64,000 nt of DNA, taken from NCBI RefSeq assembly GCF_026627255.1, contig NZ_JAPNLM010000026.1, positions 46,434 through 110,433 on the forward strand, read 5' to 3'. Both the position numbers and the translations under genes were made by a program. The notes beneath the pieces were generated by a model that was not told the origin of the DNA, made no database searches, and saw nothing but the letters and a program-made list of their open reading frames with translations. This document shows, piece after piece, positions 50,861 to 58,462 of this stretch; position 1 is the stretch's first letter; the number at the start of each line of letters is the position of its first letter. The DNA comes from Streptomyces antarcticus (GTDB lineage Bacteria; Actinomycetota; Actinomycetes; Streptomycetales; Streptomycetaceae).

Positions 50861-52135
50861 ATGGCTGCACAGACCGAAACCACCTCTGTCGATCTCGGAC
50901 CCGCCACCGGCCTTTCCTGTCGCGAGTGCGGTACCCGCTTCGAACTCGGCCCCATCTTCGCGTGCGTCGAGTGCTTCGGCCCGCTGGAAGTCGCCTACGA
51001 CCTTCCCACCGGTGACCCCGAGGCCCTGCGCGCCGCGATCGAGGCCGGCCCGAACAACATCTGGCGCTACGCGCCGCTGCTGCCCGTCCCCGCCGACGTG
51101 GCCTCCAAGCCGAGCCTGAACCCGGGCTTCACCAAGCTCGTGGACGCGGCCAACCTCGCCAAGGAACTCGGCGTCACCGGCAAGCTCTACGTCAAGGACG
51201 ACTCCGGCAACCCGACGCACTCCTTCAAGGACCGCGTCGTGGCCATCGCCGTCGAGGCTGCCCGCGCCTTCGGCTTCACCACCCTCTCCTGCTCCTCCAC
51301 CGGCAACCTGGCCGGCGCCGTCGGCGCCGCGGCCGCCCGCGCCGGCTTCCGCTCCTGCGTGTTCATCCCGCACGACCTGGAACAGGGCAAGGTCGTCATG
51401 GCCGGTGTCTACGGCGGCGACCTCGTCGGCATCGAGGGCAACTACGACGACGTCAACCGCTTCTGCTCCGAGCTCATCGGCGACCCGCTCGGCGAGGGCT
51501 GGGGCTTCGTCAACGTCAACCTGCGCCCGTACTACGGCGAGGGCTCCAAGACCCTCGCGTACGAGATCTGCGAGCAGCTCGGCTGGCAGCTGCCCGACCA
51601 GCTGGTCATCCCGATCGCCTCCGGCTCGCAGCTGACGAAGATCGACAAGGGCCTCCAGGAGCTGATCAGGCTCGGTCTGGTCGAGGACAAGCCGTACAAG
51701 ATCTTCGGCGCCCAGGCCGAGGGCTGCTCCCCGGTCTCGACCGCCTTCAAGGCCGGCCACGACGTGGTCCGCCCGCAGAAGCCGAACACCATCGCCAAGT
51801 CCCTGGCGATCGGCAACCCGGCGGACGGCCCGTACGTCCTGGACATCGCGCGGCGCACCGGCGGCTTCGTCGACGACGTCAACGACGAGCAGGTCGTCGA
51901 GGCCATCAAGATCCTGGCGCAGACCGAGGGCATCTTCGCCGAGACCGCGGGCGGCGTGACCGTCGGCGTCACGAAGAAGCTGATCGAGGCCGGGCACCTC
52001 GACCCGGCGCTGACCACCGTCATCCTGAACACCGGGGACGGCCTCAAGACCCTGGAGGCGGTGGCCGCGGACAGCGGGCAGACCGCCACCATCCGCCCGA
52101 GCCTGGACGCCTTCCGCGCCGCCGGCCTGGTCTGA
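50861..52135 (+). CDS. thrC: Threonine-synthase-family PLP enzyme, probable MetM-type homocysteine synthase
   Basis: The 424-aa fold-type II PLP enzyme has an N-terminal zinc-ribbon-like CREC...CVEC pair, PLP lysine K123 in GNPTHSFKDRVVAIAV, LSCSSTGNLAGAVGAAAARAG, and TTVILNTGDGLKTLEAV. Sequence alone says threonine synthase. However, the SAM riboswitch and the adjacent sulfur-carrier gene fit the reported MetM/MetO route, in which O-phosphohomoserine and a protein thiocarboxylate give homocysteine. ATG at 50861 was chosen because the upstream ATG lies inside the riboswitch. A second ThrC elsewhere in the genome would support MetM. Confidence 0.9.
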   Translation: MAAQTETTSVDLGPATGLSCRECGTRFELGPIFACVECFGPLEVAYDLPTGDPEALRAAIEAGPNNIWRYAPLLPVPADVASKPSLNPGFTKLVDAANLAKELGVTGKLYVKDDSGNPTHSFKDRVVAIAVEAARAFGFTTLSCSSTGNLAGAVGAAAARAGFRSCVFIPHDLEQGKVVMAGVYGGDLVGIEGNYDDVNRFCSELIGDPLGEGWGFVNVNLRPYYGEGSKTLAYEICEQLGWQLPDQLVIPIASGSQLTKIDKGLQELIRLGLVEDKPYKIFGAQAEGCSPVSTAFKAGHDVVRPQKPNTIAKSLAIGNPADGPYVLDIARRTGGFVDDVNDEQVVEAIKILAQTEGIFAETAGGVTVGVTKKLIEAGHLDPALTTVILNTGDGLKTLEAVAADSGQTATIRPSLDAFRAAGLV

Positions 52136-52168
52136 TCCTCCCTCGCACACCGGAAAGGCAGTAGCGCC

Positions 52169-52447
52169 ATGAGCGTCAACGTCCGCATCCCCACCATCCT
52201 GCGCACCTACACCGGCGGCAAGACCGAGGTCTCCGCCGAGGGCGCGAACCTGGCCGAGGTCATCGAGTCGCTGGAGAAGAGCCACCCGGGCATCGCCGCG
52301 CGCGTCCTGGACGACCAGGGCAAGCTCCGCCGCTTCGTGAACGTCTACGTGAACGACGACGACGTGCGCTTCGAGGGCGGCCTGGAGGCCGTCACCCCGG
52401 ACGGCGCCGGCGTCTCGATCATCCCGGCCGTCGCGGGAGGCTGCTGA
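52169..52447 (+). CDS. MoaD/ThiS-family sulfur-carrier protein (CysO/MetO-like)
   Basis: The 92-aa beta-grasp protein is close to CysO: MSVNVRIPTILRTYTGGK, SHPGIAARVLDDQGKLRRFVNVYVNDDDVRF and VSIIPAVAGGC. The C-terminal GG carries the thiocarboxylate, but here one Cys follows the GG. Carriers with such extra residues must be trimmed by a JAMM (Mec+) peptidase before activation, so one is expected elsewhere. It lies 33 bp after the thrC-like gene, in one operon under the SAM riboswitch. Confidence 0.92.
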   Translation: MSVNVRIPTILRTYTGGKTEVSAEGANLAEVIESLEKSHPGIAARVLDDQGKLRRFVNVYVNDDDVRFEGGLEAVTPDGAGVSIIPAVAGGC

Positions 52448-52509
52448 CCGGCTGTGCGGTCGGCCGCCCGCGCGGTGACACCCCGCGCGCGGTGACACGC
52501 GAAAACCGA

Positions 52510-52545
52510 AATTGCCCCCTCCGCTAATAAGCGGAGGGGGCAATT
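52510..52545 (+). terminator. Intrinsic terminator after the sulfur-carrier gene
   Basis: A perfect 16-bp inverted repeat (52510-52525 with 52530-52545), 4-base loop AATA, is followed by CTGCTTG. Stem ends AATT/AATT give a T-containing 3' side. Confidence 0.88.
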
Positions 52546-52761
52546 CTGCTTGATTGGGCGCGGTAAGGTTGGGGAAGTCCCCTCCGCTGTTCTTGCCCGC
52601 CGCATATGAACGGGCCGCGTGAGGGTCGACATCGGGTCAATGTGCGTGTGCGCTATGGGGCTTTGGCGAGAGATGTCAGGCCCGAGTTGCCCTGGAGTAT
52701 GCCAAATTTTCACTCTTTTTCAATGTTTCCGGGTGGCCGGATTTCTCGTCGGATTGACCTG

Positions 52762-52789
52762 TTGCAGACAGCATCGGCGCGGATACATT
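52762..52789 (+). promoter_or_regulatory. Putative promoter of the cold-shock gene
   Basis: TTGCAG (52762-52767) and TACATT (52784-52789) are spaced by 16 bases in an AT-rich pocket (about 52680-52790) of otherwise GC-rich DNA. That would give a leader of about 85 nt before the start codon, consistent with cold-shock mRNAs that have long 5' ends. Confidence 0.5.
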
Positions 52790-52878
52790 CAGCCTCGGTC
52801 GACGCGTTCCGACGCAAGTTCTGACCCGGGATCGCGAAGTGCGTTCCTGCGCAAGGGCCAGTAATAGGGGAGTTAGGC

Positions 52879-53088
52879 ATGGCTCAGGGCACCGTCAAGT
52901 GGTTCAACGCGGAGAAGGGCTACGGCTTCATCGCGGTCGACGGTGGCGCGGATGTGTTCGTCCACTACAGCGCCATCCAGATGGACGGTTACCGCACCCT
53001 TGAAGAGGGTCAGCGGGTCGAGTTCGAGATCTCGCAGGGCCAGAAGGGGCCGCAGGCTGACATGGTCAAGCTCGCGGCCGCCGGCTAG
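52879..53088 (+). CDS. Cold-shock protein (CspA family)
   Basis: The 69-aa single-CSD protein has MAQGTVKWFNAEKGYGFIAVDGGADVFVHYSAI with both RNA-binding motifs (KGYGFI and VFVHY), and ends QKGPQADMVKLAAAG. It binds single-stranded RNA and DNA as a chaperone. An AGT-rich leader with GGGAGTTAGGC lies just before the ATG. It belongs to the SC7.0/ScoF-type cold-shock paralogues common in Streptomyces. A strong terminator follows. Confidence 0.95.
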   Translation: MAQGTVKWFNAEKGYGFIAVDGGADVFVHYSAIQMDGYRTLEEGQRVEFEISQGQKGPQADMVKLAAAG

Positions 53089-53162
53089 TCCCCACGCGAT
53101 CGGCCACCGACGCGTACGTACGGCGTGCACGGCAGGACCGTAGTGCGGCGTACGAGGCACTA

Positions 53163-53202
53163 CGAGGGGCCCACATCCTGGACAAGGGATGTGGGCCCCT
53201 CG
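53163..53202 (+). terminator. Intrinsic terminator after the cold-shock gene
   Basis: A perfect 16-bp stem (53163-53178 with 53187-53202) with an 8-base loop separates the cold-shock gene from the groEL promoter. Confidence 0.88.
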
Positions 53203-53263
53203 TGCGTCCGGCCTCCACGGCCCGTGCGGCGCCTGCCTCTTCCCGGGGTGTTGACCGAAGCCG

Positions 53264-53290
53264 CTTGCACTCGAGGGGGCCGAGTGCTAA
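53264..53290. promoter_or_regulatory. CIRCE operator 1 overlapping the groEL promoter
   Basis: CTTGCACTC-N9-GAGTGCTAA is close to the CIRCE consensus TTAGCACTC-N9-GAGTGCTAA. A promoter TTGCAC (53265-53270), 17 bases, TAATCA overlaps it, so HrcA bound here would block polymerase. Confidence 0.88.
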
Positions 53291-53299
53291 TCATTGGCG

Positions 53300-53326
53300 T
53301 TAGCACTCTCCCGGTGAGAGTGCTAC
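53300..53326. promoter_or_regulatory. CIRCE operator 2 upstream of groEL
   Basis: TTAGCACTC-N9-GAGTGCTAC matches the CIRCE consensus at 17 of 18 arm positions and starts 9 bp after operator 1. The two sites point to tight HrcA repression. Confidence 0.93.
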
Positions 53327-53455
53327 TAAAACGAGGACCGGGTCGGTGAGGCCCACAGCGTCCGGCGGGAAGGAACCGCCGGGTGCTCAGGCCGTCCGTC
53401 GCGGGCGCGGGCGCGGTCCGGAGCAATCCACCCCTGTCCGGGAGGACCACTTCAG

Positions 53456-55078
53456 ATGGCCAAGATCATTGCGTTCAACGAGGAGGCCCGGCGCGGTCTC
53501 GAGCGTGGGATGAACCAGCTCGCCGACGCCGTCAAGGTCACCCTTGGCCCCAAGGGTCGCAACGTCGTCCTTGAGAAGAAGTGGGGCGCCCCCACGATCA
53601 CCAACGACGGTGTCTCCATCGCCAAGGAGATCGAGCTCGAGGACCCGTACGAGAAGATCGGCGCCGAGCTGGTCAAGGAAGTCGCCAAGAAGACGGACGA
53701 CGTCGCCGGCGACGGTACGACCACCGCCACCGTGCTCGCCCAGGCGCTCGTCCGCGAGGGCCTGCGCAACGTAGCCGCCGGCGCCAACCCGATGGCCCTC
53801 AAGCGCGGGATCGAGAAGGCCGTCGAGGCCGTCTCCGCCGCCCTGCTCGCCCAGGCCAAGGACGTCGAGACCAAGGAGCAGATCGCCTCCACGGCCTCCA
53901 TCTCCGCCGCCGACACCCAGATCGGCGAGCTCATCGCCGAGGCGATGGACAAGGTCGGCAAGGAAGGCGTCATCACGGTCGAGGAGTCGCAGACCTTCGG
54001 TCTGGAGCTCGAGCTCACCGAGGGCATGCGCTTCGACAAGGGCTACATCTCGGCGTACTTCGCCACCGACATGGAGCGCATGGAGTCGTCCCTCGACGAC
54101 CCGTACATCCTGATCGTCAACTCCAAGATCGGCTCGGTCAAGGACCTGCTGCCGCTCCTGGAGAAGGTCATGCAGTCCGGCAAGCCGCTGCTGATCATCG
54201 CCGAGGACGTCGAGGGCGAGGCCCTGTCGACCCTGGTCGTCAACAAGATCCGCGGCACCTTCAAGTCCGTCGCCGTCAAGGCCCCGGGCTTCGGCGACCG
54301 CCGCAAGGCCATGCTCGGTGACATCGCCATCCTCACGGGCGGCACGGTCATCTCCGAGGAGGTCGGCCTCAAGCTGGAGAACGCCGGTCTCGACCTGCTG
54401 GGCCGCGCCCGCAAGGTCGTCATCACCAAGGACGAGACCACCATCGTCGACGGTGCCGGCGACAGCGACCAGGTTGCCGGTCGCGTCAACCAGATCCGCG
54501 TCGAGATCGAGAACTCCGACTCGGACTACGACCGCGAGAAGCTCCAGGAGCGCCTCGCGAAGCTGGCCGGCGGCGTGGCCGTCATCAAGGCCGGCGCCGC
54601 GACCGAGGTCGAGCTCAAGGAGCGCAAGCACCGCATCGAGGACGCCGTTCGCAACGCGAAGGCGGCCGTCGAGGAGGGCATCGTCGCCGGTGGCGGCGTG
54701 GCCCTGCTGCAGGCCTCCGCGGTCTTCGAGAAGCTGGAGCTCACGGGTGACGAGGCGACCGGCGCTGCCGCCGTCAAGCTCGCCCTGGAAGCCCCGCTGA
54801 AGCAGATCGCCGTCAACGCCGGCCTCGAGGGTGGCGTCGTCGTGGAGAAGGTCCGCAACCTGACCCCGGGCTGGGGTCTGAACGCGGCCACCGGCGAGTA
54901 CGTCGACCTCATCGCCGAGGGCATCATCGACCCGGCGAAGGTCACGCGCTCCGCGCTGCAGAACGCCGCGTCGATCGCCGCGCTGTTCCTGACGACCGAG
55001 GCCGTCATCGCCGACAAGCCCGAGAAGGCCGGTGCCCCCGCGGGCGGCGGCATGCCGGGTGGTGACATGGACTTCTGA
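53456..55078 (+). CDS. groEL: 60-kDa chaperonin GroEL (GroEL2 type, no groES)
   Basis: The 540-aa chaperonin is complete: KIIAFNEEARRGLERGMNQLAD, the ATP-binding GDGTTTATVLAQALV, EDVEGEALSTLVVNKIRGT, AVEEGIVAGGGVALL and the C-terminal GGGMPGGDMDF rather than a His-rich tail. Streptomyces carry groES-groEL1 and a second lone groEL2; the absence of groES here marks groEL2, the main housekeeping and heat-inducible form. Two CIRCE operators precede it and a strong hairpin terminator follows. Confidence 0.97.
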   Translation: MAKIIAFNEEARRGLERGMNQLADAVKVTLGPKGRNVVLEKKWGAPTITNDGVSIAKEIELEDPYEKIGAELVKEVAKKTDDVAGDGTTTATVLAQALVREGLRNVAAGANPMALKRGIEKAVEAVSAALLAQAKDVETKEQIASTASISAADTQIGELIAEAMDKVGKEGVITVEESQTFGLELELTEGMRFDKGYISAYFATDMERMESSLDDPYILIVNSKIGSVKDLLPLLEKVMQSGKPLLIIAEDVEGEALSTLVVNKIRGTFKSVAVKAPGFGDRRKAMLGDIAILTGGTVISEEVGLKLENAGLDLLGRARKVVITKDETTIVDGAGDSDQVAGRVNQIRVEIENSDSDYDREKLQERLAKLAGGVAVIKAGAATEVELKERKHRIEDAVRNAKAAVEEGIVAGGGVALLQASAVFEKLELTGDEATGAAAVKLALEAPLKQIAVNAGLEGGVVVEKVRNLTPGWGLNAATGEYVDLIAEGIIDPAKVTRSALQNAASIAALFLTTEAVIADKPEKAGAPAGGGMPGGDMDF

Positions 55079-55107
55079 TCGGCCCCGGCTGATCGGCTGT
55101 TCTCGAA

Positions 55108-55143
55108 CGAGGGCGGCACCCCCCGCGGGGGGTGCCGCCCTCG
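55108..55143. terminator. Terminator after groEL
   Basis: A perfect 17-bp inverted repeat (55108-55124 with 55127-55143), with almost no loop, lies between groEL and the convergent GNAT gene. GTTTGT follows on the plus strand. Confidence 0.88.
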
Positions 55144-55183
55144 GGCGTTTGTCCGGCCGCCGGGAGCGGGGGCGTGGGCCGGG

Positions 55184-55609
55184 TCAGAGCTGCTTGAGGA
55201 AGTACACGTCCTCGTGGCCGCCCGGGAAGCCGGGGACGCGGGCCGTCTCCACGTAGCCGTGGCGGGCGTAGAAGGCCGGGGCCTGGAAGGTGAACGACGA
55301 GACGAGGACGCTCACGCAGCCGCGCCGGCGGGCCTCGTCCTCGGCGGCTGCCAGCAGCCTGCCGCCCCAGCCGTCGCCGCGGCTGTCCTCGCGCACCCAG
55401 GTCATGCCGATGCCCGCCCGGTCGCCCCAGCTCCAGCCGCTGAGCCCGGCGACGAGCGCGCCGTCCGCGTCCGTGACCCGGACGGTGAACTCGGACTGCT
55501 CGTGTCCCGCCGTCGCCGCCTGGTTGAAGGCGTCGAGCTCCTTGCCGAGCCGTGCGTCGAGCCCGGCGTCCGCGCCGCCTGTGGTGATCCCCACCCTGTT
55601 GTCGTTCAT
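55184..55609 (-). CDS. GNAT-family N-acetyltransferase
   Basis: The 141-aa protein shows a GNAT core: EFTVRVTDADGALVAGLSGWSWGDRAGIGMTWVREDSRGDGWGGRLLAAAEDEARRRGC (acetyl-CoA motif RGDGWGGRLL) and FTFQAPAFYARHGYVETARVPGFPGGHEDVYFLKQL. The substrate is unknown. The ATG at 55609 overlaps the stop of the truncated Uma2 gene (ATGA), so the two are translationally coupled. Confidence 0.88.
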   Translation of the reverse strand: MNDNRVGITTGGADAGLDARLGKELDAFNQAATAGHEQSEFTVRVTDADGALVAGLSGWSWGDRAGIGMTWVREDSRGDGWGGRLLAAAEDEARRRGCVSVLVSSFTFQAPAFYARHGYVETARVPGFPGGHEDVYFLKQL

Positions 55610-55968
55610 CGGACGATTCTGCGGGCCGCGGCCGCGCCGCCACGAACGGTTTCCGGGGCCGCTTCGTCGGCGACGAAGAGATCGGGGCCGTACGCGCGAC
55701 CGGCCGAGGGAAACCGGAAGAGAAAGGGGGAGGTCTCCACGATGTGCCCGTCCGGAGCCTCTGCCTCCAGCTGTCGGCGCAGGGCACGCATGGGGCGGAC
55801 GTAGCGCAGCTTGGACCACGGTGACACGACGATCTTCCCCCGGATGAGCTCGGCCCTGAAGCCGTCCGGCGTGTTCATCTCCTCGACAGTGCGCAGGAGG
55901 CTCCCGAATGTCGGAGGAGCCGACGGTGTGGTGTCCATGGGTGTGGCCCGTTCGGTCATGGTGGTCAC
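55606..55968 (-). CDS. Truncated Uma2-family (restriction-endonuclease-like) protein
   Basis: About 120 residues match the N-terminal half of Uma2 proteins: LLRTVEEMNTPDGFRAELIRGKIVVSPW and FLFRFPSAGRAYGPDLFVADEA (first catalytic Asp in PDL). Full members have about 190 residues with EVxS and Lys catalytic segments, which are absent; the C-terminus becomes an Ala/Arg-rich RGGAAAARRIVR. It is therefore probably inactive. GTG at 55968 follows GGAGG with six-base spacing; ATGs at 55983, 55959 and 55938 are alternatives. Confidence 0.7.
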   Translation of the reverse strand: MTTMTERATPMDTTPSAPPTFGSLLRTVEEMNTPDGFRAELIRGKIVVSPWSKLRYVRPMRALRRQLEAEAPDGHIVETSPFLFRFPSAGRAYGPDLFVADEAAPETVRGGAAAARRIVR

Positions 55969-56116
55969 CGTGGTCCTCCGCATGGCGTGCGTGCTGTGCC
56001 GGGCCGGGGCCCGTGTCTCAGATCAGGCTAGCGCCGGGGCCGGGGCCGGGGCCGGGGCCGTGCCCGGTCCTCGGGACGGAGTGCCACGGGGCGGGCGGGT
56101 TTGGTTGACTCGGGGG

Positions 56117-56734
56117 ATGAGCGAGAGCAGCGCACCCTTCGTCAAGATCTGCGGCCTCAGGAACGCGCGCGACGTCGAGGCGGCCGTGGCCGCGGGGGCG
56201 GGGGCCGTCGGGTTCGTGTTCGCCCCGGGCAGCCCGCGTACGGTCGACGCCGCGACCGCGCGCGCCCTCGCGGCGGAGGTGCCGGAGGGGGTGCTCACCG
56301 TCGGGGTGTTCCGGGGGCAGTCGGTGGCGGAGGTCCGCCGGTTCACCGAGGAGAGCGGCGTACGGGGCGTCCAGCTGCACGGCGAGGAGGGCCCCGAGGA
56401 CTTCGCGGCGCTGCGGGCCGGGGGCCGGACGCTGCTGCGGGCCACCGCGGAGCACGTCCGGCGGTGCGGGGAGTACGGCGAGGACCTGCTGCTGATCGAC
56501 GCGCCCGATCCGGGCTCCGGCAAGCCCTGGAACTGGGGCTCCGCGGAGTTCACGGCGCCGGAGGGCCGCTGGCTCCTGGCGGGCGGACTGACCCCCGGCA
56601 ACGTCCGGGAGGCCCTGGAGACCACGGGAGCGTGGGGCGTGGACGTCTCCAGTGGAGTCGAGGGGGAGCGGGGAGTGAAGTCCCCGGCGCTCATCGACGC
56701 CTTCGTGCGCGCGGCGCACGCCTCTGTTCGCTGA
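56117..56734 (+). CDS. trpF: Phosphoribosylanthranilate isomerase TrpF
   Basis: The 205-aa (beta-alpha)8 enzyme of tryptophan synthesis has FVKICGLRNARDVEAAVAAGAGAVGFVFAPGSPRTV with catalytic Cys, GVQLHGEE, the catalytic Asp in DLLLIDAPDPGSGKPWNWG, and LLAGGLTPGNVREAL plus WGVDVSSGVE for phosphate binding. It is complete and looks active. Streptomyces usually lack trpF and use the bifunctional PriA, so this gene is unexpected and possibly acquired. No other trp gene is nearby. ATG at 56117 begins MSESSAPFVK. Confidence 0.92.
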   Translation: MSESSAPFVKICGLRNARDVEAAVAAGAGAVGFVFAPGSPRTVDAATARALAAEVPEGVLTVGVFRGQSVAEVRRFTEESGVRGVQLHGEEGPEDFAALRAGGRTLLRATAEHVRRCGEYGEDLLLIDAPDPGSGKPWNWGSAEFTAPEGRWLLAGGLTPGNVREALETTGAWGVDVSSGVEGERGVKSPALIDAFVRAAHASVR

Positions 56735-56803
56735 AAGCGTTCATGCGATTACTCTCAGCGAGAACCGGAGGTTCGGCCGGTTTCCGGCGGGCAAAGCACT
56801 GAC

Positions 56804-57541
56804 ATGCTCTCGGACACGCTCGGATGGCTGCGGCGCCTGACAAGCCGCCTCGTTCCTCAGGGCGGTGGAGGCGTGCCCGTGTTCGCGCCGCGCCGCACTC
56901 CCGTCTTCACCGCCGACTTCGCCTCCACCTCCCAGTGGGTCGCCGGCCGCTCGTGGGCGTATCCCGGCGGCGGCCCGGTCAACCCGAACGACAACAAGCT
57001 GGACCACCTCGTCGCCGACCCCTCCTACAGCCGTGGCGGGGTCTTCCGGGCGACCCTGCGCCCCGACGGCAACTGGGACGCCGGCCTGCTCACCACCGAG
57101 GGCAGCGACGGCGGGTTCATGGCGCGCACCGGCGACGTGCTGGAGGCCCGGGTGAGGCTCCCGGTGGAGCGCGGGGCGTGGCCCGCGATCTGGACCTGGC
57201 GGGACGGCGGGCAGGAGATCGACGTCTTCGAGTACCACCCCGACAACCCGGACCTGCTGGAGCTGTCCAACCACGTCCGCGAGGGCCACCGCTACCACCG
57301 CGACCCGTCGGTGCGGCCCGGCGGGTGGGTCGACCTGAAGGTCGAGTTCGGGAGGAACTCGGTCGTCTGGTGGGTGAACGGGGCCCGCGTCTTCAGCGAC
57401 GGCCGGGGCGTCGGCCGGAACTGGCGGGCGTACCTCATCGTCAACCTCTCGGTCTCGGCGGGCCGTTACCACCCGGCGCCGGACCCGGGGGCCACGGAGA
57501 TGTCGTACGAGGTGTCGGCACTGCGGGTGTACCGGCGCTAG
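56804..57541 (+). CDS. GH16-like glycoside hydrolase / beta-glucanase family protein
   Basis: The 245-aa protein has a laminarinase-like jelly roll: TADFASTSQWVAGRSWAYPGGG, LEARVRLPVERGAWPAIWTWRDGGQEIDVFEYH and WWVNGARVFSDGRGVG. QEIDVFE resembles the ExDxxE active-site motif of GH16, with the Glu residues and Asp present. There is no clear signal peptide; the N-terminus is short and basic, so export is uncertain. It might cleave beta-1,3 or beta-1,4 glucans, or be a non-catalytic relative. Confidence 0.8.
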   Translation: MLSDTLGWLRRLTSRLVPQGGGGVPVFAPRRTPVFTADFASTSQWVAGRSWAYPGGGPVNPNDNKLDHLVADPSYSRGGVFRATLRPDGNWDAGLLTTEGSDGGFMARTGDVLEARVRLPVERGAWPAIWTWRDGGQEIDVFEYHPDNPDLLELSNHVREGHRYHRDPSVRPGGWVDLKVEFGRNSVVWWVNGARVFSDGRGVGRNWRAYLIVNLSVSAGRYHPAPDPGATEMSYEVSALRVYRR

Positions 57542-57644
57542 TCCGTTCCGTCCGGAACACCCGGCGGACGGGGGCGGCGCGGCGCGGAGACAGCTGCGTG
57601 CGCCCCCCCGATCGTGGGACGCTGGATGGAGCGGCTCCCGGGCC

Positions 57645-57740
57645 ATGGCCGAACCCGGCGAGCGGGTGGCCTTCGGCGAAGCGCTGAAGCTCCCGGACCC
57701 CTTCTCGGTGACGTTGGAGACGGAGCACTTCCCCCACTGA
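57645..57740 (+). pseudogene. C-terminal fragment of a Uma2-family gene
   Basis: Thirty-two codons (MAEPGERVAFGEALKLPDP... to EHFPH) match the usual C-terminal tail of Uma2 proteins. The rest of the domain is missing upstream. An N-terminal Uma2 fragment lies about 1.7 kb away on the opposite strand at 55606-55968. Confidence 0.55.
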
Positions 57741-57800
57741 TCCGCCGACAGGCCCCGTTCCCGCCCGGGGTCGGCCGACGGGAAGCGGGCCGGCCTGTCC

Positions 57801-58163
57801 TCAGAAGATCCCGGAGCCGGACGCGGTGCCGTCCGCCTCGACGGACCGCACGATGGACCGCGTCGCCCGGAGGTCCTCGACCTGCTCCGGGGAGAGGCGG
57901 GCGGCGAATCCGTTCAGGGCGTCGCGGTACACGTGGATCGGGGTGATCCCGTAGGCCTCGGCGACGGTGCCCGGGTCGAGTTCCGGGTGGACGGTGACGA
58001 TGTACGTGGGATGGTCGGCGGCCGGAGCGGCCGGAGCGGCCGGAGCGGCCGCGCGGAACTCCGGTACGGGGAGGGGCGTGGCGGCGGCCGCGGGCAGGGC
58101 TGCCACGGCGGCCAGGACGGTGGCGGCCAAGGGCACGGTGGCTCGGCTCAGGGGGTTGCGCAT
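57801..58163 (-). CDS. Secreted stand-alone inhibitor I9 (subtilase propeptide-like) protein
   Basis: The 120-aa protein has a signal peptide (NPLSRATVPLAATVLAAVAALPAAA), an Ala/Pro linker, and an I9 domain: TYIVTVHPELDPGTVAEAYGITPIHVYRDALNGFAARLSPEQVEDLRATRSIVRSVEAD. This is the fold of subtilisin propeptides, which chaperone and inhibit the protease. A divergent subtilase gene starts about 340 bp away. Therefore it may regulate that enzyme in trans. The ATG at 58163 begins the signal peptide. Confidence 0.85.
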   Translation of the reverse strand: MRNPLSRATVPLAATVLAAVAALPAAAATPLPVPEFRAAAPAAPAAPAADHPTYIVTVHPELDPGTVAEAYGITPIHVYRDALNGFAARLSPEQVEDLRATRSIVRSVEADGTASGSGIF

Positions 58164-58423
58164 GGGGCCGAGGGCATCACGCCGGGCGGGACCGGTCAAC
58201 GACCGCCCGGGGTGCGGCGGGGTCACGGGGAGCGCACCGGCCGTGCGCCCCGGGGTGGCGGAAGGCCGTACGGGTGATCTTGCCCGGGCGGCCCCGGACC
58301 GTACGCGCCCGGAATAACCGTTTCCGCAGCCCGCGAAGCGGGCGTATCGGGGCGCGCGGCGCCCGGCCGGCGGGCGCGCGGGGCTGGTTCAACCCGCCGA
58401 GGGGTGGCACCGATGGACGGAAG

Positions 58424-58462
58424 GCCGCCCCCGCGGCAGCACCTGACAGCCGCGGGGGCGGC
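58424..58462. repeat. Inverted repeat in the leader of the subtilase gene
   Basis: GCCGCCCCCGCGGC (58424-58437) and GCCGCGGGGGCGGC (58449-58462) form a perfect 14-bp stem with an 11-base loop, 40 bp before the start codon of the subtilase. No T-run follows. It may stabilise or attenuate the mRNA. The rest of the 338-bp I9-subtilase intergenic region shows no gene. Confidence 0.65.
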
